Assembly: GCA_020848015.1 (NCBI GenBank)
Contig: JADLBA010000032.1
Location: 1 to 25,768 of the forward strand
DNA length: 25,768 nt
Reading direction: 5' to 3'
Source: Crocinitomicaceae bacterium
GTDB taxonomy: Bacteria > Bacteroidota > Bacteroidia > Flavobacteriales_D > Sanyastnellaceae
The notes beneath the pieces were generated by a model. It was given only the letters and a program-made list of their open reading frames with translations, did not search any database and was not told the DNA's origin. Positions 7,858-16,689 of this stretch are shown here, in pieces. The position numbers and the translations under genes were made by a program. Every line of letters starts with the position of its first letter. Positions within the stretch are counted from its first letter, which is position 1.

Positions 7858-9885
7858 ATGTCTATTGAAGCATTCAGAAAAGAAATCATTGAAGGTATTC
7901 CCTCATGTATCCCCGATCCAAAAAAATACGACTGTGAAGTAAATCATGCGCCGGCGAGAAAAGACCTGCTATCGGCGGGAGAAAAAAAACTCGCTGTAAA
8001 AAATGCACTTCGCTATTTTCACAAAGATCAACATCCTATACTAGCCGCCGAGTTTGCTGAAGAGCTGAGGCACTACGGGCGGATCTATATGTACCGCTTG
8101 CGACCTGACCATGATATTTACGCTCGCCCCATTGAGGAGTATCCTGCAAAATCATTAACGGCTGCAGCTATCATGCTTATGATCCAAAATAATCTGGATC
8201 CTCGTGTAGCTCAACATCCCCATGAACTGATTACCTACGGTGGCAATGGGGCTGTTTTCCAGAACTGGGCGCAATACCGTCTCACAATGAAGTATCTGTC
8301 AGAAATGACAGACAATCAAACACTCGTTATGTACAGCGGCCATCCATTGGGGCTTTTTCCATCAAGCCCCCAGGCTCCAAGGGTAGTTGTAACAAACGGG
8401 ATGATGATTCCCAATTACAGTAAGCCGGATGATTGGGAACGATTCAACGCCCTTGGTGTTACGCAATATGGACAGATGACTGCGGGCTCTTATATGTATA
8501 TCGGGCCACAGGGCATAGTCCATGGGACAACTATCACGGTATTGAATGCAGGCAGAAAACTCGCCCCAGACAACCATAGTCTGAGGGGAAAATTATTTGT
8601 AACTGCCGGTCTAGGTGGCATGAGCGGAGCACAACCCAAAGCGGCAAAAATTGCAGGATGTGTTTCAGTTACAGCAGAAGTCAATCCGAAAGCTGCCATC
8701 AAACGATACCAACAGAAATGGGTAGATGAGTTGATTTCCGATCCAATCGCTCTTGTAATAAGAGTAAAAGAAGCAATAGCGAATCAGGAATGCGTCAGTA
8801 TCGCCTACATAGGAAATGTGATTGATGTCTGGGAGTTATTTGACCGCGAGACTATCCATGTTGATTTAGGGTCTGATCAGACCTCATTACATAACCCTTG
8901 GGCGGGAGGATACTATCCTGCGGGAATTTCTTTTGAAGAAGCGAATTTGTTGATGACAAAGAACCCTGAAAAATTCAAAGAATTAGTACAAGCATCACTT
9001 AGGAGGCATGCTGCCGCGATTAATAGAATGGCGGATAAAGGGATGTATTTTTTCGACTATGGAAATGCGTTTTTATTAGAGGCATCGCGTGCCGGTGCCG
9101 ATCTCGCCCCTCCGGAAGGCACCGATTCGCGCAGGGAATTTCGCTATCCCAGTTATGTGCAGGATATTCTTGGCCCTCTGTGTTTTGATTATGGATTCGG
9201 TCCTTTTCGGTGGGTCTGCTGTAGTGGAAATTCAGATGATCTTGCAGCCACAGACCAGATAGCATTACAAGTGCTAAAACACCAATTGATTTCAGCTCCT
9301 GGTGATATTAGAATGCAGTTGGAAGACAATATCCGGTGGATCAGTGAAGCGGGCAAAAATGATCTTGTGGTAGGATCTAAAGCGCGTATCCTGTATGCAG
9401 ATGCCAAGGGCCGTATAGCTATTGCAAAAGCATTCAATGATGCTATAGCAAGAAATGAAATCGGCCCCATTGTATTGGGGCGCGATCATCACGATGTGAG
9501 CGGAACCGATTCTCCGTACAGGGAAACCAGTAATATTTATGACGGGTCGCGCTTTACTGCTGACATGGCCGTACAGAATTTTGTTGGTGATGCCTTCCGT
9601 GGCGCTTCTTGGGTTAGCCTCCATAACGGTGGTGGCGTAGGTTGGGGCGAGGTGATCAATGGCGGCTTCGGTTTGTTGCTCGATGGCTCTCAAGAAAGTG
9701 AAACTCGATTGAAAAGTATGCTGCATTGGGATGTAAATAATGGTATTACCCGCAGAAGCTGGGCCGGAAATAAAGAGGCAATAACCGCCATAGAGCGGGC
9801 AATGGAGCAGGAGCCTTTACTGCGCATACAAATTCCCCACCTCGCAGATGAAGCGTTGCTCGACGGTCTTTTTTCAGAGAATTGA
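7858..9885 (+). CDS. hutU: urocanate hydratase
   Basis: Urocanase converts urocanate to 4-imidazolone-5-propionate, the second step of histidine breakdown, using tightly bound NAD+ as an electrophile. The 675 residues match the longer urocanase form found in Bacteroidota and are well above the ~555 of proteobacterial enzymes. Family signatures include TYGGNGAVFQNWAQY (about 122-136), the nucleotide-binding loop TAGLGGMSGAQPKAAKIAG (about 249-267), GFGPFRWVCCSGNSDDL (around 447-463, aligning with the region holding the reactive cysteine) and GTDSPYRETSNIYDGS. No hutH, hutI, hutG or ftcD is present nearby, so the rest of the pathway must be encoded elsewhere. The last gene before the AT-rich efflux leader; no hairpin terminator with a T-run is evident after it. 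Confidence 0.95.
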   Translation: MSIEAFRKEIIEGIPSCIPDPKKYDCEVNHAPARKDLLSAGEKKLAVKNALRYFHKDQHPILAAEFAEELRHYGRIYMYRLRPDHDIYARPIEEYPAKSLTAAAIMLMIQNNLDPRVAQHPHELITYGGNGAVFQNWAQYRLTMKYLSEMTDNQTLVMYSGHPLGLFPSSPQAPRVVVTNGMMIPNYSKPDDWERFNALGVTQYGQMTAGSYMYIGPQGIVHGTTITVLNAGRKLAPDNHSLRGKLFVTAGLGGMSGAQPKAAKIAGCVSVTAEVNPKAAIKRYQQKWVDELISDPIALVIRVKEAIANQECVSIAYIGNVIDVWELFDRETIHVDLGSDQTSLHNPWAGGYYPAGISFEEANLLMTKNPEKFKELVQASLRRHAAAINRMADKGMYFFDYGNAFLLEASRAGADLAPPEGTDSRREFRYPSYVQDILGPLCFDYGFGPFRWVCCSGNSDDLAATDQIALQVLKHQLISAPGDIRMQLEDNIRWISEAGKNDLVVGSKARILYADAKGRIAIAKAFNDAIARNEIGPIVLGRDHHDVSGTDSPYRETSNIYDGSRFTADMAVQNFVGDAFRGASWVSLHNGGGVGWGEVINGGFGLLLDGSQESETRLKSMLHWDVNNGITRRSWAGNKEAITAIERAMEQEPLLRIQIPHLADEALLDGLFSEN

Positions 9886-9978
9886 CCGGCCGCCATAGAT
9901 TGAAAATCAGGAAACATTTTTCTCATATAAATATATTATATTTAAGAATGTTAGTCGGTAATGTGGATACTGTTTCCA

Positions 9979-10003
9979 TATTATTCTATAAAATAGAGTA
10001 ATA
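9979..10003. repeat. AT-rich inverted repeat in the efflux-operon leader
   Basis: TATTATTCTAT (9979-9989) and ATAGAGTAATA (9993-10003) are complementary at 10 of 11 positions around a three-base AAA centre. The GAGTAATA arm recurs inverted as TATTACTC at 10020-10027. There is no T-run, so it does not look like a terminator for hutU. A protein-binding site is possible but unproven. Confidence 0.4.
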
Positions 10004-10030
10004 CATAAATAATTAAAAATATTACTCATT

Positions 10031-10059
10031 GGAAACATTTTTTGTAAAGAAACGTTTCC
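10031..10059. promoter_or_regulatory. candidate TetR operator, 29-bp imperfect palindrome
   Basis: GGAAAC at 10031-10036 and GTTTCC at 10054-10059 are the ends of a 29-base imperfect palindrome matching at 11 of 14 half-site positions. Two further half-sites of the same sequence lie upstream, GGAAAC at 9910-9915 and GTTTCC at 9972-9977. The palindrome ends 16 bases before the -7 element of the tetR gene, a good position for repression or autoregulation by the TetR protein encoded immediately downstream. The binding itself is inference. Confidence 0.5.
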
Positions 10060-10075
10060 AATATGAGAAATGATA

Positions 10076-10083
10076 TATCTTTG
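10076..10083 (+). promoter_or_regulatory. -7 element of the tetR-efflux operon promoter
   Basis: TATCTTTG followed by CCC fits the TAnnTTTG consensus of Bacteroidota. The tetR ATG begins only 11 bases downstream, so the transcript would have almost no 5' leader. No standard -33 box is visible at the expected spacing; that stretch is taken up by the GTTTCC arm of the candidate operator. Confidence 0.55.
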
Positions 10084-10094
10084 CCCGAAATATC

Positions 10095-10709
10095 ATGGAC
10101 GAAAAAGAGTCAAAAATCATTCAAGAGGCTACCCGGGTTTTTATGACCTACGGACTCAAGAGCGTGAATATGGACGATATGGCTCGCCACTTGGGAATTT
10201 CCAAAAAAACGCTCTATCTGTATGTAAAAAACAAAGAAGAGCTGGTGGATAAATCACTCGATTATTACTGCCAGTCAGAGAATAAAAGTATTCATGCCAT
10301 CTGTCAACAAGGTTTTAATGCAATAGACGAAAGCCTTGAAATAATGAAATGGGTACTTGGCATTCTTCAGAACATTCATCCTTCGGTTACTTATGATATG
10401 GAAAAATATTTTCCGGCATCTTTTCGTAAGATGAAAGCCTGTAGATATTCCGCCATACATGACAGCCTTACCTATAATATGAAGAAGGGACAAAAGGAGG
10501 GTTTTTACAGGAAGGATTTTGATACATCAGTAATAACAAAACTCTATTTCGCACGGATTGATCTCCTCTTCGACCAGGAAGTATTTCCTTTATCTCAGTA
10601 CAACATCACTGATATATATAAAGAAATGTTTCGATATCATATCAGAGGAATTGCCAGTGCTAAGGGGCAGAGCTATCTCGATGAAAAACTGAAAACATTT
10701 AAGTACTGA
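10095..10709 (+). CDS. TetR/AcrR family transcriptional regulator
   Basis: A 204-residue protein with the TetR layout: an N-terminal DNA-binding domain, IIQEATRVFMTYGLKSVNMDDMARHLGISKKTLYLYVKNKEELV (given here as adjoining parts of residues 8-51), with the helix-turn-helix at about 25-45, and a larger C-terminal ligand/dimer domain without a recognisable family. It is the first gene of an operon with tolC-, fusion-protein- and RND-type genes (18-base gap to tolC), so the natural inference is local control of efflux in response to a pump substrate. Palindromes upstream at 9910-10059 are candidate operators. The inducer cannot be predicted. Confidence 0.9.
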   Translation: MDEKESKIIQEATRVFMTYGLKSVNMDDMARHLGISKKTLYLYVKNKEELVDKSLDYYCQSENKSIHAICQQGFNAIDESLEIMKWVLGILQNIHPSVTYDMEKYFPASFRKMKACRYSAIHDSLTYNMKKGQKEGFYRKDFDTSVITKLYFARIDLLFDQEVFPLSQYNITDIYKEMFRYHIRGIASAKGQSYLDEKLKTFKY

Positions 10710-10727
10710 ATCAAAATAATTACGTTT

Positions 10728-12065
10728 ATGTCTGATAAATTAAAGGTTCCCATCCTGTTGTTAGTGGTGGTATTGACTTCACGGCTCCAGGCACAGGAAA
10801 ACGTTTCCCTCAGTTTGCAGCAGGCGCAGGAATATGCTGTCAAGAATTCATTTTCGGTTAAGAGTTCCCAATACGACACAAAATCCGCAGAATTGCAAAC
10901 AGAAGAACTGCTGGCACTGGGTTTTCCACAGCTTAATGGAAGCCTTCAATACCAGAATTTCATTGATCTTCCCACTTCGATTGTCCCCGGCGATTTTGTC
11001 GGTATGCCAGGTCAGGATCTGCGACTCAAATTCGGTATGCCTCATCAAATGACGGCTGGCCTGAGTGCCTCTCAACTGCTTTTCAATGGATCGTGGCTCG
11101 TTGGTCTGCAGGCGTCGAAGGCATTCGCAGAACTCAAACAGAAGCAGGTTCAGAAGTCGGAAATCGATATTAAACGCGATGTGGCAAAAGCCTACAATCT
11201 TGCGCTCATTGCCACAGAAAGCAATCATCTTCTCCGATCCAGCCAGGAAGTGCTCAGCGGTCTTGTCAAAGAAACAAATGCTTTATACAAGGAAGGATTC
11301 ACTGAAGAAATGGATGTTGATCAGTTGCAGCTTTCACTCAACGATATCGAGTACCAGATTGCTAATGCTGAACAACAAATGAAGATCACTAAAGACCTCC
11401 TGAAATTTACTATCGGGATGCCAATTGCTACGAATATTGAACTCACTGATAAGCCCGACGAACTCCTCACTGCATCCTCCGCCGAATTGCTCTCTGCCAA
11501 CTTTTCTTCTGAGGTCGGTATAGATTTTCAGATAGCACAGGTGGGACTGGCATTGCAAAAAATCAACCTGAAGAACGAGCGCTCCAAATTTCTCCCGGCA
11601 CTTTCTGCCTTTTATAATTTACAAAGCCAGGCGTTGCGCCATGATTTTAATTTTGTTGATACCAGCAAACCGTGGTTCCCCATTCAACTCTGGGGAATAC
11701 AACTCAGTGTCCCGATCTTTTCCGGAGGGCAAGAAGTAAAACGGGTGCAGCAGGCAAAGGTGGAAGTTCAGCGGATGACTGATATGGTTACCCTTACAAA
11801 AGAAGGTGCATTGCTGGAGTATAATCAGACAAAAACCGAATACGAGTATGCCCTGAAAAATTATACTTCCACAAAAAACAGCCTCGATCTGGCTGAAAAG
11901 ATTCTCAGTAAGACGAATATCAAATTCAAAGAAGGGGTTTCAACAAGTTTTGAAGTAAGCCAGAACACTGCTCAGGTAATACAAGCTAAAGGAGCGCATA
12001 TACAGGCCATGCTCAACCTGATGAATGCGCGCATCGCTCTTACAAAAGCACTTAATTTATTATAA
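10728..12065 (+). CDS. TolC family outer membrane efflux protein
   Basis: The 445 residues start with a Sec signal peptide ending near SRLQAQ (about residue 22), followed by LSLQQAQEYAVKNSFSVKSS, the typical opening of TolC-family (OEP) proteins. Two homologous halves of long coiled-coil helices follow, for example in the regions around 130-230 and 330-445, the last ending MLNLMNARIALTKALNLL. As a trimer it forms the outer-membrane channel and periplasmic tunnel of a tripartite pump. It lies between the TetR regulator and the membrane fusion protein gene (27-base gap), so it belongs to this pump rather than being a shared orphan TolC. Confidence 0.92.
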   Translation: MSDKLKVPILLLVVVLTSRLQAQENVSLSLQQAQEYAVKNSFSVKSSQYDTKSAELQTEELLALGFPQLNGSLQYQNFIDLPTSIVPGDFVGMPGQDLRLKFGMPHQMTAGLSASQLLFNGSWLVGLQASKAFAELKQKQVQKSEIDIKRDVAKAYNLALIATESNHLLRSSQEVLSGLVKETNALYKEGFTEEMDVDQLQLSLNDIEYQIANAEQQMKITKDLLKFTIGMPIATNIELTDKPDELLTASSAELLSANFSSEVGIDFQIAQVGLALQKINLKNERSKFLPALSAFYNLQSQALRHDFNFVDTSKPWFPIQLWGIQLSVPIFSGGQEVKRVQQAKVEVQRMTDMVTLTKEGALLEYNQTKTEYEYALKNYTSTKNSLDLAEKILSKTNIKFKEGVSTSFEVSQNTAQVIQAKGAHIQAMLNLMNARIALTKALNLL

Positions 12066-12092
12066 CAAAAAAACGAATATTCTAACTTATAT

Positions 12093-13208
12093 ATGAAACA
12101 GTTTATCACTCTTTCTATCATCGCTACCCTGATGGCAGCTTGCAGCACCCCCGATAAAAAAGCGCAACTCGACGCATTAAAAAAAGAAAGGGTAAATCTG
12201 ACTGCACAAATTGACTCTCTCAAAAAACAGATTGCAATGGAAGACGGGAACACAAACAACAAGATTAAAGACGTGCTAATCACTGCACTGGTTCCCGGAC
12301 AATTCAGGCATTACATTGATGTACAGGGCAAAGTAGATGCAGAAGAAAGTGTTTTCATCCAGCCTCAGATTCCGGGACTTGTTACAAAAATTTTCGTGAA
12401 TGAAGGTGATGAAGTGAAAAGTGGACAAGTGCTTGCCGAGATAGAAAACAGTGCATATACAGCACAGCTCAATACACTTAAACCTCAGCTCGATCTCGCA
12501 ACAGATGTTTACGACAGGCAAAAGCGCTTATGGGAACAAAAGATCGGTTCTGAGATTCAGTTTTTGCAAGCCAGGACTACCAAAGAGTCATTAGAAAAAC
12601 AGATTGCGCTTGTGCAGGAACAGATTGAAATGACAAAAATCAAATCCTCTATCAATGGTACCATTGATCACATAGGAGCCAAAGTCGGTCAGTTTGCATC
12701 GCCACAAAATCCCGATCCGTCTTTTCGAGTTGTCAATCTTTCTAAACTCAAAGTTACTGCTGAGGTAGCCGAGGCATATACCCGGCAGGTCGTAAAAGGA
12801 GGAAAAGTGATAATTACCGTTCCTGATCTTCAAAAGGAAATTGACAGTAGGATCACTTATGTTGCGCGATACATCAACCCTCTTACCCGGACCTTCACAA
12901 CCGAAGTCGAACTCTCAGGCGATAACAATATTTTTCGCCCCAATATGCTAACTGTTTTGAAGATCATAGATTATCAAAGCGAATCTGCATTAACTCTCCC
13001 TGTCAATGTAATACAAGATTCAGGTGAATCAAAATTTGTTTACATCGTCTCCGATGAAAACGGCAAAACCATTGCAAGGAAAAAAAATATTGTCGTTGGA
13101 CAATCATACAACAGTATTGCAGAAATTATTTCAGGTCTCGCGCCCAACGACCGCGTCGTTACTACCGGGCAAACAGACATTACTGATGGAATGGAGATCA
13201 GATTCTAA
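12093..13208 (+). CDS. RND efflux membrane fusion protein (periplasmic adaptor lipoprotein)
   Basis: A 371-residue adaptor of the HlyD/AcrA type. The lipoprotein signal MKQFITLSIIATLMAAC gives Cys17 as the lipid anchor. A short heptad-like coiled coil (about 21-48, AQLDALKKERVNLTAQIDSL) precedes the lipoyl half-motif VFIQPQIPGLVTKIFVNEGD (88-107), then an alpha-hairpin (about 125-180), the second lipoyl half with IKSSINGTIDHIGAKVGQFA, a beta-barrel and a membrane-proximal domain ending near DRVVTTGQTDITDGMEIRF. It joins the RND permease to TolC. The permease start lies 15 bases downstream. Confidence 0.92.
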   Translation: MKQFITLSIIATLMAACSTPDKKAQLDALKKERVNLTAQIDSLKKQIAMEDGNTNNKIKDVLITALVPGQFRHYIDVQGKVDAEESVFIQPQIPGLVTKIFVNEGDEVKSGQVLAEIENSAYTAQLNTLKPQLDLATDVYDRQKRLWEQKIGSEIQFLQARTTKESLEKQIALVQEQIEMTKIKSSINGTIDHIGAKVGQFASPQNPDPSFRVVNLSKLKVTAEVAEAYTRQVVKGGKVIITVPDLQKEIDSRITYVARYINPLTRTFTTEVELSGDNNIFRPNMLTVLKIIDYQSESALTLPVNVIQDSGESKFVYIVSDENGKTIARKKNIVVGQSYNSIAEIISGLAPNDRVVTTGQTDITDGMEIRF

Positions 13209-13223
13209 GAAGCCCCTATCATT

Positions 13224-15248
13224 ATGGAAAAATTTAAAGAATTTTTTGCCACCAGTTGGGCAATCAATAATAAAACAACGATATACCTGCTCACCATCTT
13301 CATCACTTTCGCAGGGATATCTGCCTATAACAGCATTCCAAAGGAGCAATTTCCCGATATTGTTATTCCGACGATATATGTCAGCACGGTATATCCAGGA
13401 ACTTCTCCTAAGGATATAGAAAACCTCGTAACTAAGCATATTGAGAAAAATATTAAATCCATTGCCGGAGTAAAAAAGCTCACAAGCAATTCAATTCAGG
13501 ATTTCTCTAATGTGATCGTAGAGTTTAATACCGATCTCGATGTGGCTGTTGCGAAACAAAAGGTGAAGGATGCAGTTGACAAGGCCAAAAAAGACCTTCC
13601 TTCTGATTTACCCGCAGACCCAAGTGTTATGGAAGTGGAATTCTCTGAATTTCCGATTCTATATATAAACATCGCCGGTGATTTTGACTTGGCACACCTG
13701 AAAAAATATGCGGAAGATTTACAAGATCGCATCGAGGCAATGAAAGAGATTACCCGCGTAGATATTGTAGGTGCACTCGACAGGGAAATACAGATCAATA
13801 TTGATATGTATAAAATGCAAGCCGCAAATCTTACAATGGGTGATATTGAACGTGCAATCGCTTATGAAAATCTTACGATTTCCGGGGGGAATATCAACGT
13901 TGACGGAATGCAGCGCTCACTGAGTGTGAGCGGTGAATTTCACGATATGAATACAATTCAGAACCTCGTGGTTAACTCAATGTCCGGGGCAAAAGTTTAC
14001 CTCAGGGATATCGCCGAGATAAAAGATGGATACGAGGAACAAGCCAGCTATGGACGACTCGATCACAAAAATGTAATCACGCTCAACGTGATAAAAAGAG
14101 GAGGAGAAAACCTGATCTCAGCATCTGATAAAATCAAAGGCATTATTGCTGAGATGAAAAAATCTGACTTTCCGGATGATCTTTCTGTGGTAGTAACAGG
14201 CGACCAGTCGAGAGAAACAAAAATTACTCTGCACGATCTCATCAATACCATCGTTATCGGCTTCATTTTAGTAACGCTGATACTGATGTTCTTCATGGGA
14301 GCAACCAATGCCATCTTTGTCGCGCTCTCGGTTCCTCTCTCTATGTTCATTGCCTTTCTGGTGCTTCCATCGTTGGATTTCACTATGAACATGATCGTAC
14401 TATTTGCCTTTTTGCTGGGGCTTGGTATCGTGGTAGATGATGCGATAGTGGTGATCGAAAATACGCACCGTATTCACGAAACGGAACGGTTACCGATAAA
14501 GCAGGCCGCTAAAAAAGCGGCGGGAGAGGTCTTCCTTCCCGTATTGTCGGGAACCGCAACAACGCTCGCGCCCTTCATTCCTCTCGCTTTTTGGGGGGGC
14601 GTGATCGGAAAATTCATGAGGTTTCTTCCAATAACATTGATAATAACTCTTTCAGCATCGCTGATCGTAGCATATATTATCAACCCGGTTTTTGCTGTTG
14701 ATTTTATGCAATCAGATCATGGCCCTAAGGACAAGGCAAAGGGAAAAAGGAGATTCCGTATCACCACCATTATTTTCATTTCTGTTGCGGCAATTTTTTA
14801 TCTCACAGGATCTTTTGGACTGGGCAATTTCACTATCACTTTATTGCTGATACTATTGTTGTACCACTTCGTTCTTGAAGCAGCTATTAAGAAATTTCAG
14901 ACCAAGACCTGGCCTGCTGTTCAACGGGGATATGCACGCTTTCTTGAATGGACTTTGAAACGCCCGCGTGCGGTATTTTGGAGTACAGTCGTATTGCTTA
15001 TTGCAACTCTGATGATCACGGCAATAAGAAAACCCAACGTGGTCTTTTTTCCAAAATCAGACCCCAATTTCATCTATGTATATGCTACATTACCCGTAGG
15101 AACCAAACCCGCAGTAACCGACTCCGTGGCAAGAATGATTGAGAATAAAATTTATGGTGTCATCGGCGAAGAAAATTCCATTGTAGAAAGTGTCATTACA
15201 AACGTAGCAGTAGGAGCCAATGAATCGAGAGATGACAGAGCCACCTAG
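13224..15248 (+). CDS. RND efflux permease, N-terminal portion, ending at an in-frame TAG
   Basis: The first 674 residues of an AcrB-family (RND) pump. TM1 is near NKTTIYLLTIFITFAGISAY, followed by the porter domain containing TVYPGTSPKDIENLVT, then TM2-TM6. GIVVDDAIVVIEN carries the proton-relay pair Asp405-Asp406, equivalent to Asp407/408 of AcrB. Between TM6 and TM7 lie two extra hydrophobic stretches (513-528 and 535-551) not found in classical AcrB. The frame stops at TAG 15246-15248 in the middle of the second periplasmic porter region. Coding potential continues directly in the same frame to 16616, so this is one gene of 1130 codons interrupted once. Without readthrough the product lacks half the porter domain and TM8-TM12 and could not pump. 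Confidence 0.9.
   Translation: MEKFKEFFATSWAINNKTTIYLLTIFITFAGISAYNSIPKEQFPDIVIPTIYVSTVYPGTSPKDIENLVTKHIEKNIKSIAGVKKLTSNSIQDFSNVIVEFNTDLDVAVAKQKVKDAVDKAKKDLPSDLPADPSVMEVEFSEFPILYINIAGDFDLAHLKKYAEDLQDRIEAMKEITRVDIVGALDREIQINIDMYKMQAANLTMGDIERAIAYENLTISGGNINVDGMQRSLSVSGEFHDMNTIQNLVVNSMSGAKVYLRDIAEIKDGYEEQASYGRLDHKNVITLNVIKRGGENLISASDKIKGIIAEMKKSDFPDDLSVVVTGDQSRETKITLHDLINTIVIGFILVTLILMFFMGATNAIFVALSVPLSMFIAFLVLPSLDFTMNMIVLFAFLLGLGIVVDDAIVVIENTHRIHETERLPIKQAAKKAAGEVFLPVLSGTATTLAPFIPLAFWGGVIGKFMRFLPITLIITLSASLIVAYIINPVFAVDFMQSDHGPKDKAKGKRRFRITTIIFISVAAIFYLTGSFGLGNFTITLLLILLLYHFVLEAAIKKFQTKTWPAVQRGYARFLEWTLKRPRAVFWSTVVLLIATLMITAIRKPNVVFFPKSDPNFIYVYATLPVGTKPAVTDSVARMIENKIYGVIGEENSIVESVITNVAVGANESRDDRAT
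15246..15248 (+). other. in-frame TAG interrupting the RND permease
   Basis: Codon 675 of the permease reads TAG between ...DDRAT and SHKAKIGIGF... The frame is open on both sides and family-like sequence continues without a gap, so this is a point substitution or a read-through codon rather than a frameshift. CAG (Gln), AAG, GAG, TCG, TTG, TGG or a Tyr codon is one base away. Confidence 0.9.
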
Positions 15249-16616
15249 TCCCACAAGGCAAAAATTGGGATTGGATTTGTTGAGTATGCACAACGAAAGG
15301 GACAATCAACTTCCGGGTATCTCGAGAAAATCCGGAATGCAGTAAAAGGTATTCCGGGTGTAGAGATTGCCGTTGATCAGGAACAAAACGGTCCGCCGGT
15401 ATCGAAAGCAATTAATATTGAGATTAGCGGCGAGCGATTCGAAGACCTCATCGTTGCATCTCAAAATATGAAGCGATACCTCGATTCACTGCAAATTCCA
15501 GGAGTAGAAGAACTCAAGTCGGATCTCCAGCTCAATAAACCGGAAATTGCCATTGAAATTGACCGTGAGCGGGCTAATCGCGAAGGAATATCTACCGGTC
15601 AGATAGGAAGTGAAATACGCAGTGCAGTATTCGGAAAAGAAGTATCCCGTTACCGCGATGAGAATGACGATTATCCGATCATGATCCGCTACGAAGAAAC
15701 CCAAAGAAACAATATTGAGGAACTAAAAAACCTGATGATTACTTACAGGGATATGAATATGGGAGGACTTATCCGTCAAGTGCCCTTGTCGGCATTTGCC
15801 GATGTTAAATACACCAGCACCTATGCAGGCATAAAGAGAAAGAACCAGAAGAGAGTAGTCACCCTTTCATCGAATGTACTTTCGGGATACAATGAGAATG
15901 CAGTTGCGAGTGAAGTAATGCGTGAGTCCGCCGCATACAACAATATTCCCAATGGAGTAAGTGTAAATCTTGCCGGACAAAAAGAAGAACAGATCGAGAC
16001 CATGCAATTCCTCTTCAGTGCACTTAAAATCGCACTGGCATTAATTATTTTAATTCTTATTACACAGTTTAACTCGATTGGGAGAACTGCCATCATTCTC
16101 TCCGAAATTATCTTCAGTATTATTGGAGTATTGCTCGGACAGGCCATATTTGGAATGGATATTTCAATTGTAATGACAGGCGTTGGGATTGTAGCACTTG
16201 CCGGTATTGTGGTGAGGAATGGAATTCTGTTAGTCGAATTTACCGACATCCTCAGGGAAAGGGGACACAATCTTCACGATGCAATTGTCGAGGCAGGCAG
16301 AGTTCGGATGACTCCCGTGTTGCTGACTGCTACGGCAACCATTCTTGGAATGATCCCTTTAGCTATTGGTTTCAACATTGATTTCCAAACCATGTTCACA
16401 GAGCTCAATCCGAAAATCCACTTTGGTGGTGACAGTGTTGCATTCTGGGGTCCATTAGCGTGGACTATTGTATTTGGGCTTGGTTTTGCAACTTTCATCA
16501 CACTGATCCTTGTTCCCGTGATGTACCAATTGAGCGAAAACACCAAAGCAAGGCTTATGAGGTTGGTGCGTGGAAAAAAACAAAATGATGATCAGACTCT
16601 GCCAGATCATGTTTAA
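15249..16616 (+). pseudogene. RND efflux permease, C-terminal portion after the in-frame TAG
   Basis: This stretch continues the permease in the same frame for 455 codons to TAA 16614-16616. It begins with SHKAKIGIGFVEYAQRKGQS, typical of the RND second periplasmic loop, and contains QIPGVEELKSDLQLNKPEIAI and the TM8-TM12 block. AGIVVRNGILLVEFTDI (around Arg998) matches the AcrB TM10 motif, with Arg in the place of the usual Lys. The first internal ATG is at 15468, but starting there would cut a domain, so it is unlikely to be a true start. Whether any of this is made depends on readthrough of the TAG. Confidence 0.85.
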
Positions 16617-16649
16617 GTTGTAACATTTATTTCAGGATCAAATGAGAAA

Positions 16650-16680
16650 AGCACCGAACGATCGTTCGGTGCTATTTTTT
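16650..16680. terminator. bidirectional Rho-independent terminator
   Basis: AGCACCGAAC (16650-16659) and GTTCGGTGCT (16664-16673) pair perfectly around GATC; the whole 24 bases is a palindrome. It is followed by ATTTTTTT-like T's on the plus strand, and preceded by a short A-run that gives U's on the minus strand. It lies between the convergent efflux operon (stop 16616) and the surface-protein gene (stop 16690), so it probably ends transcripts from both sides. Confidence 0.85.
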
Positions 16681-16689
16681 AAAAAAAGA

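Noticed and set aside
9979..10003. AT-rich hairpin as terminator for hutU
   Set aside because: No T-run follows and the stem is AT-only in effect; operator or structural role is more plausible.
15249..15467. Frameshift as the cause of the broken permease
   Set aside because: Frame, counted from 13224, is kept on both sides (15468 is in the same frame) and family-like residues continue right after the TAG.
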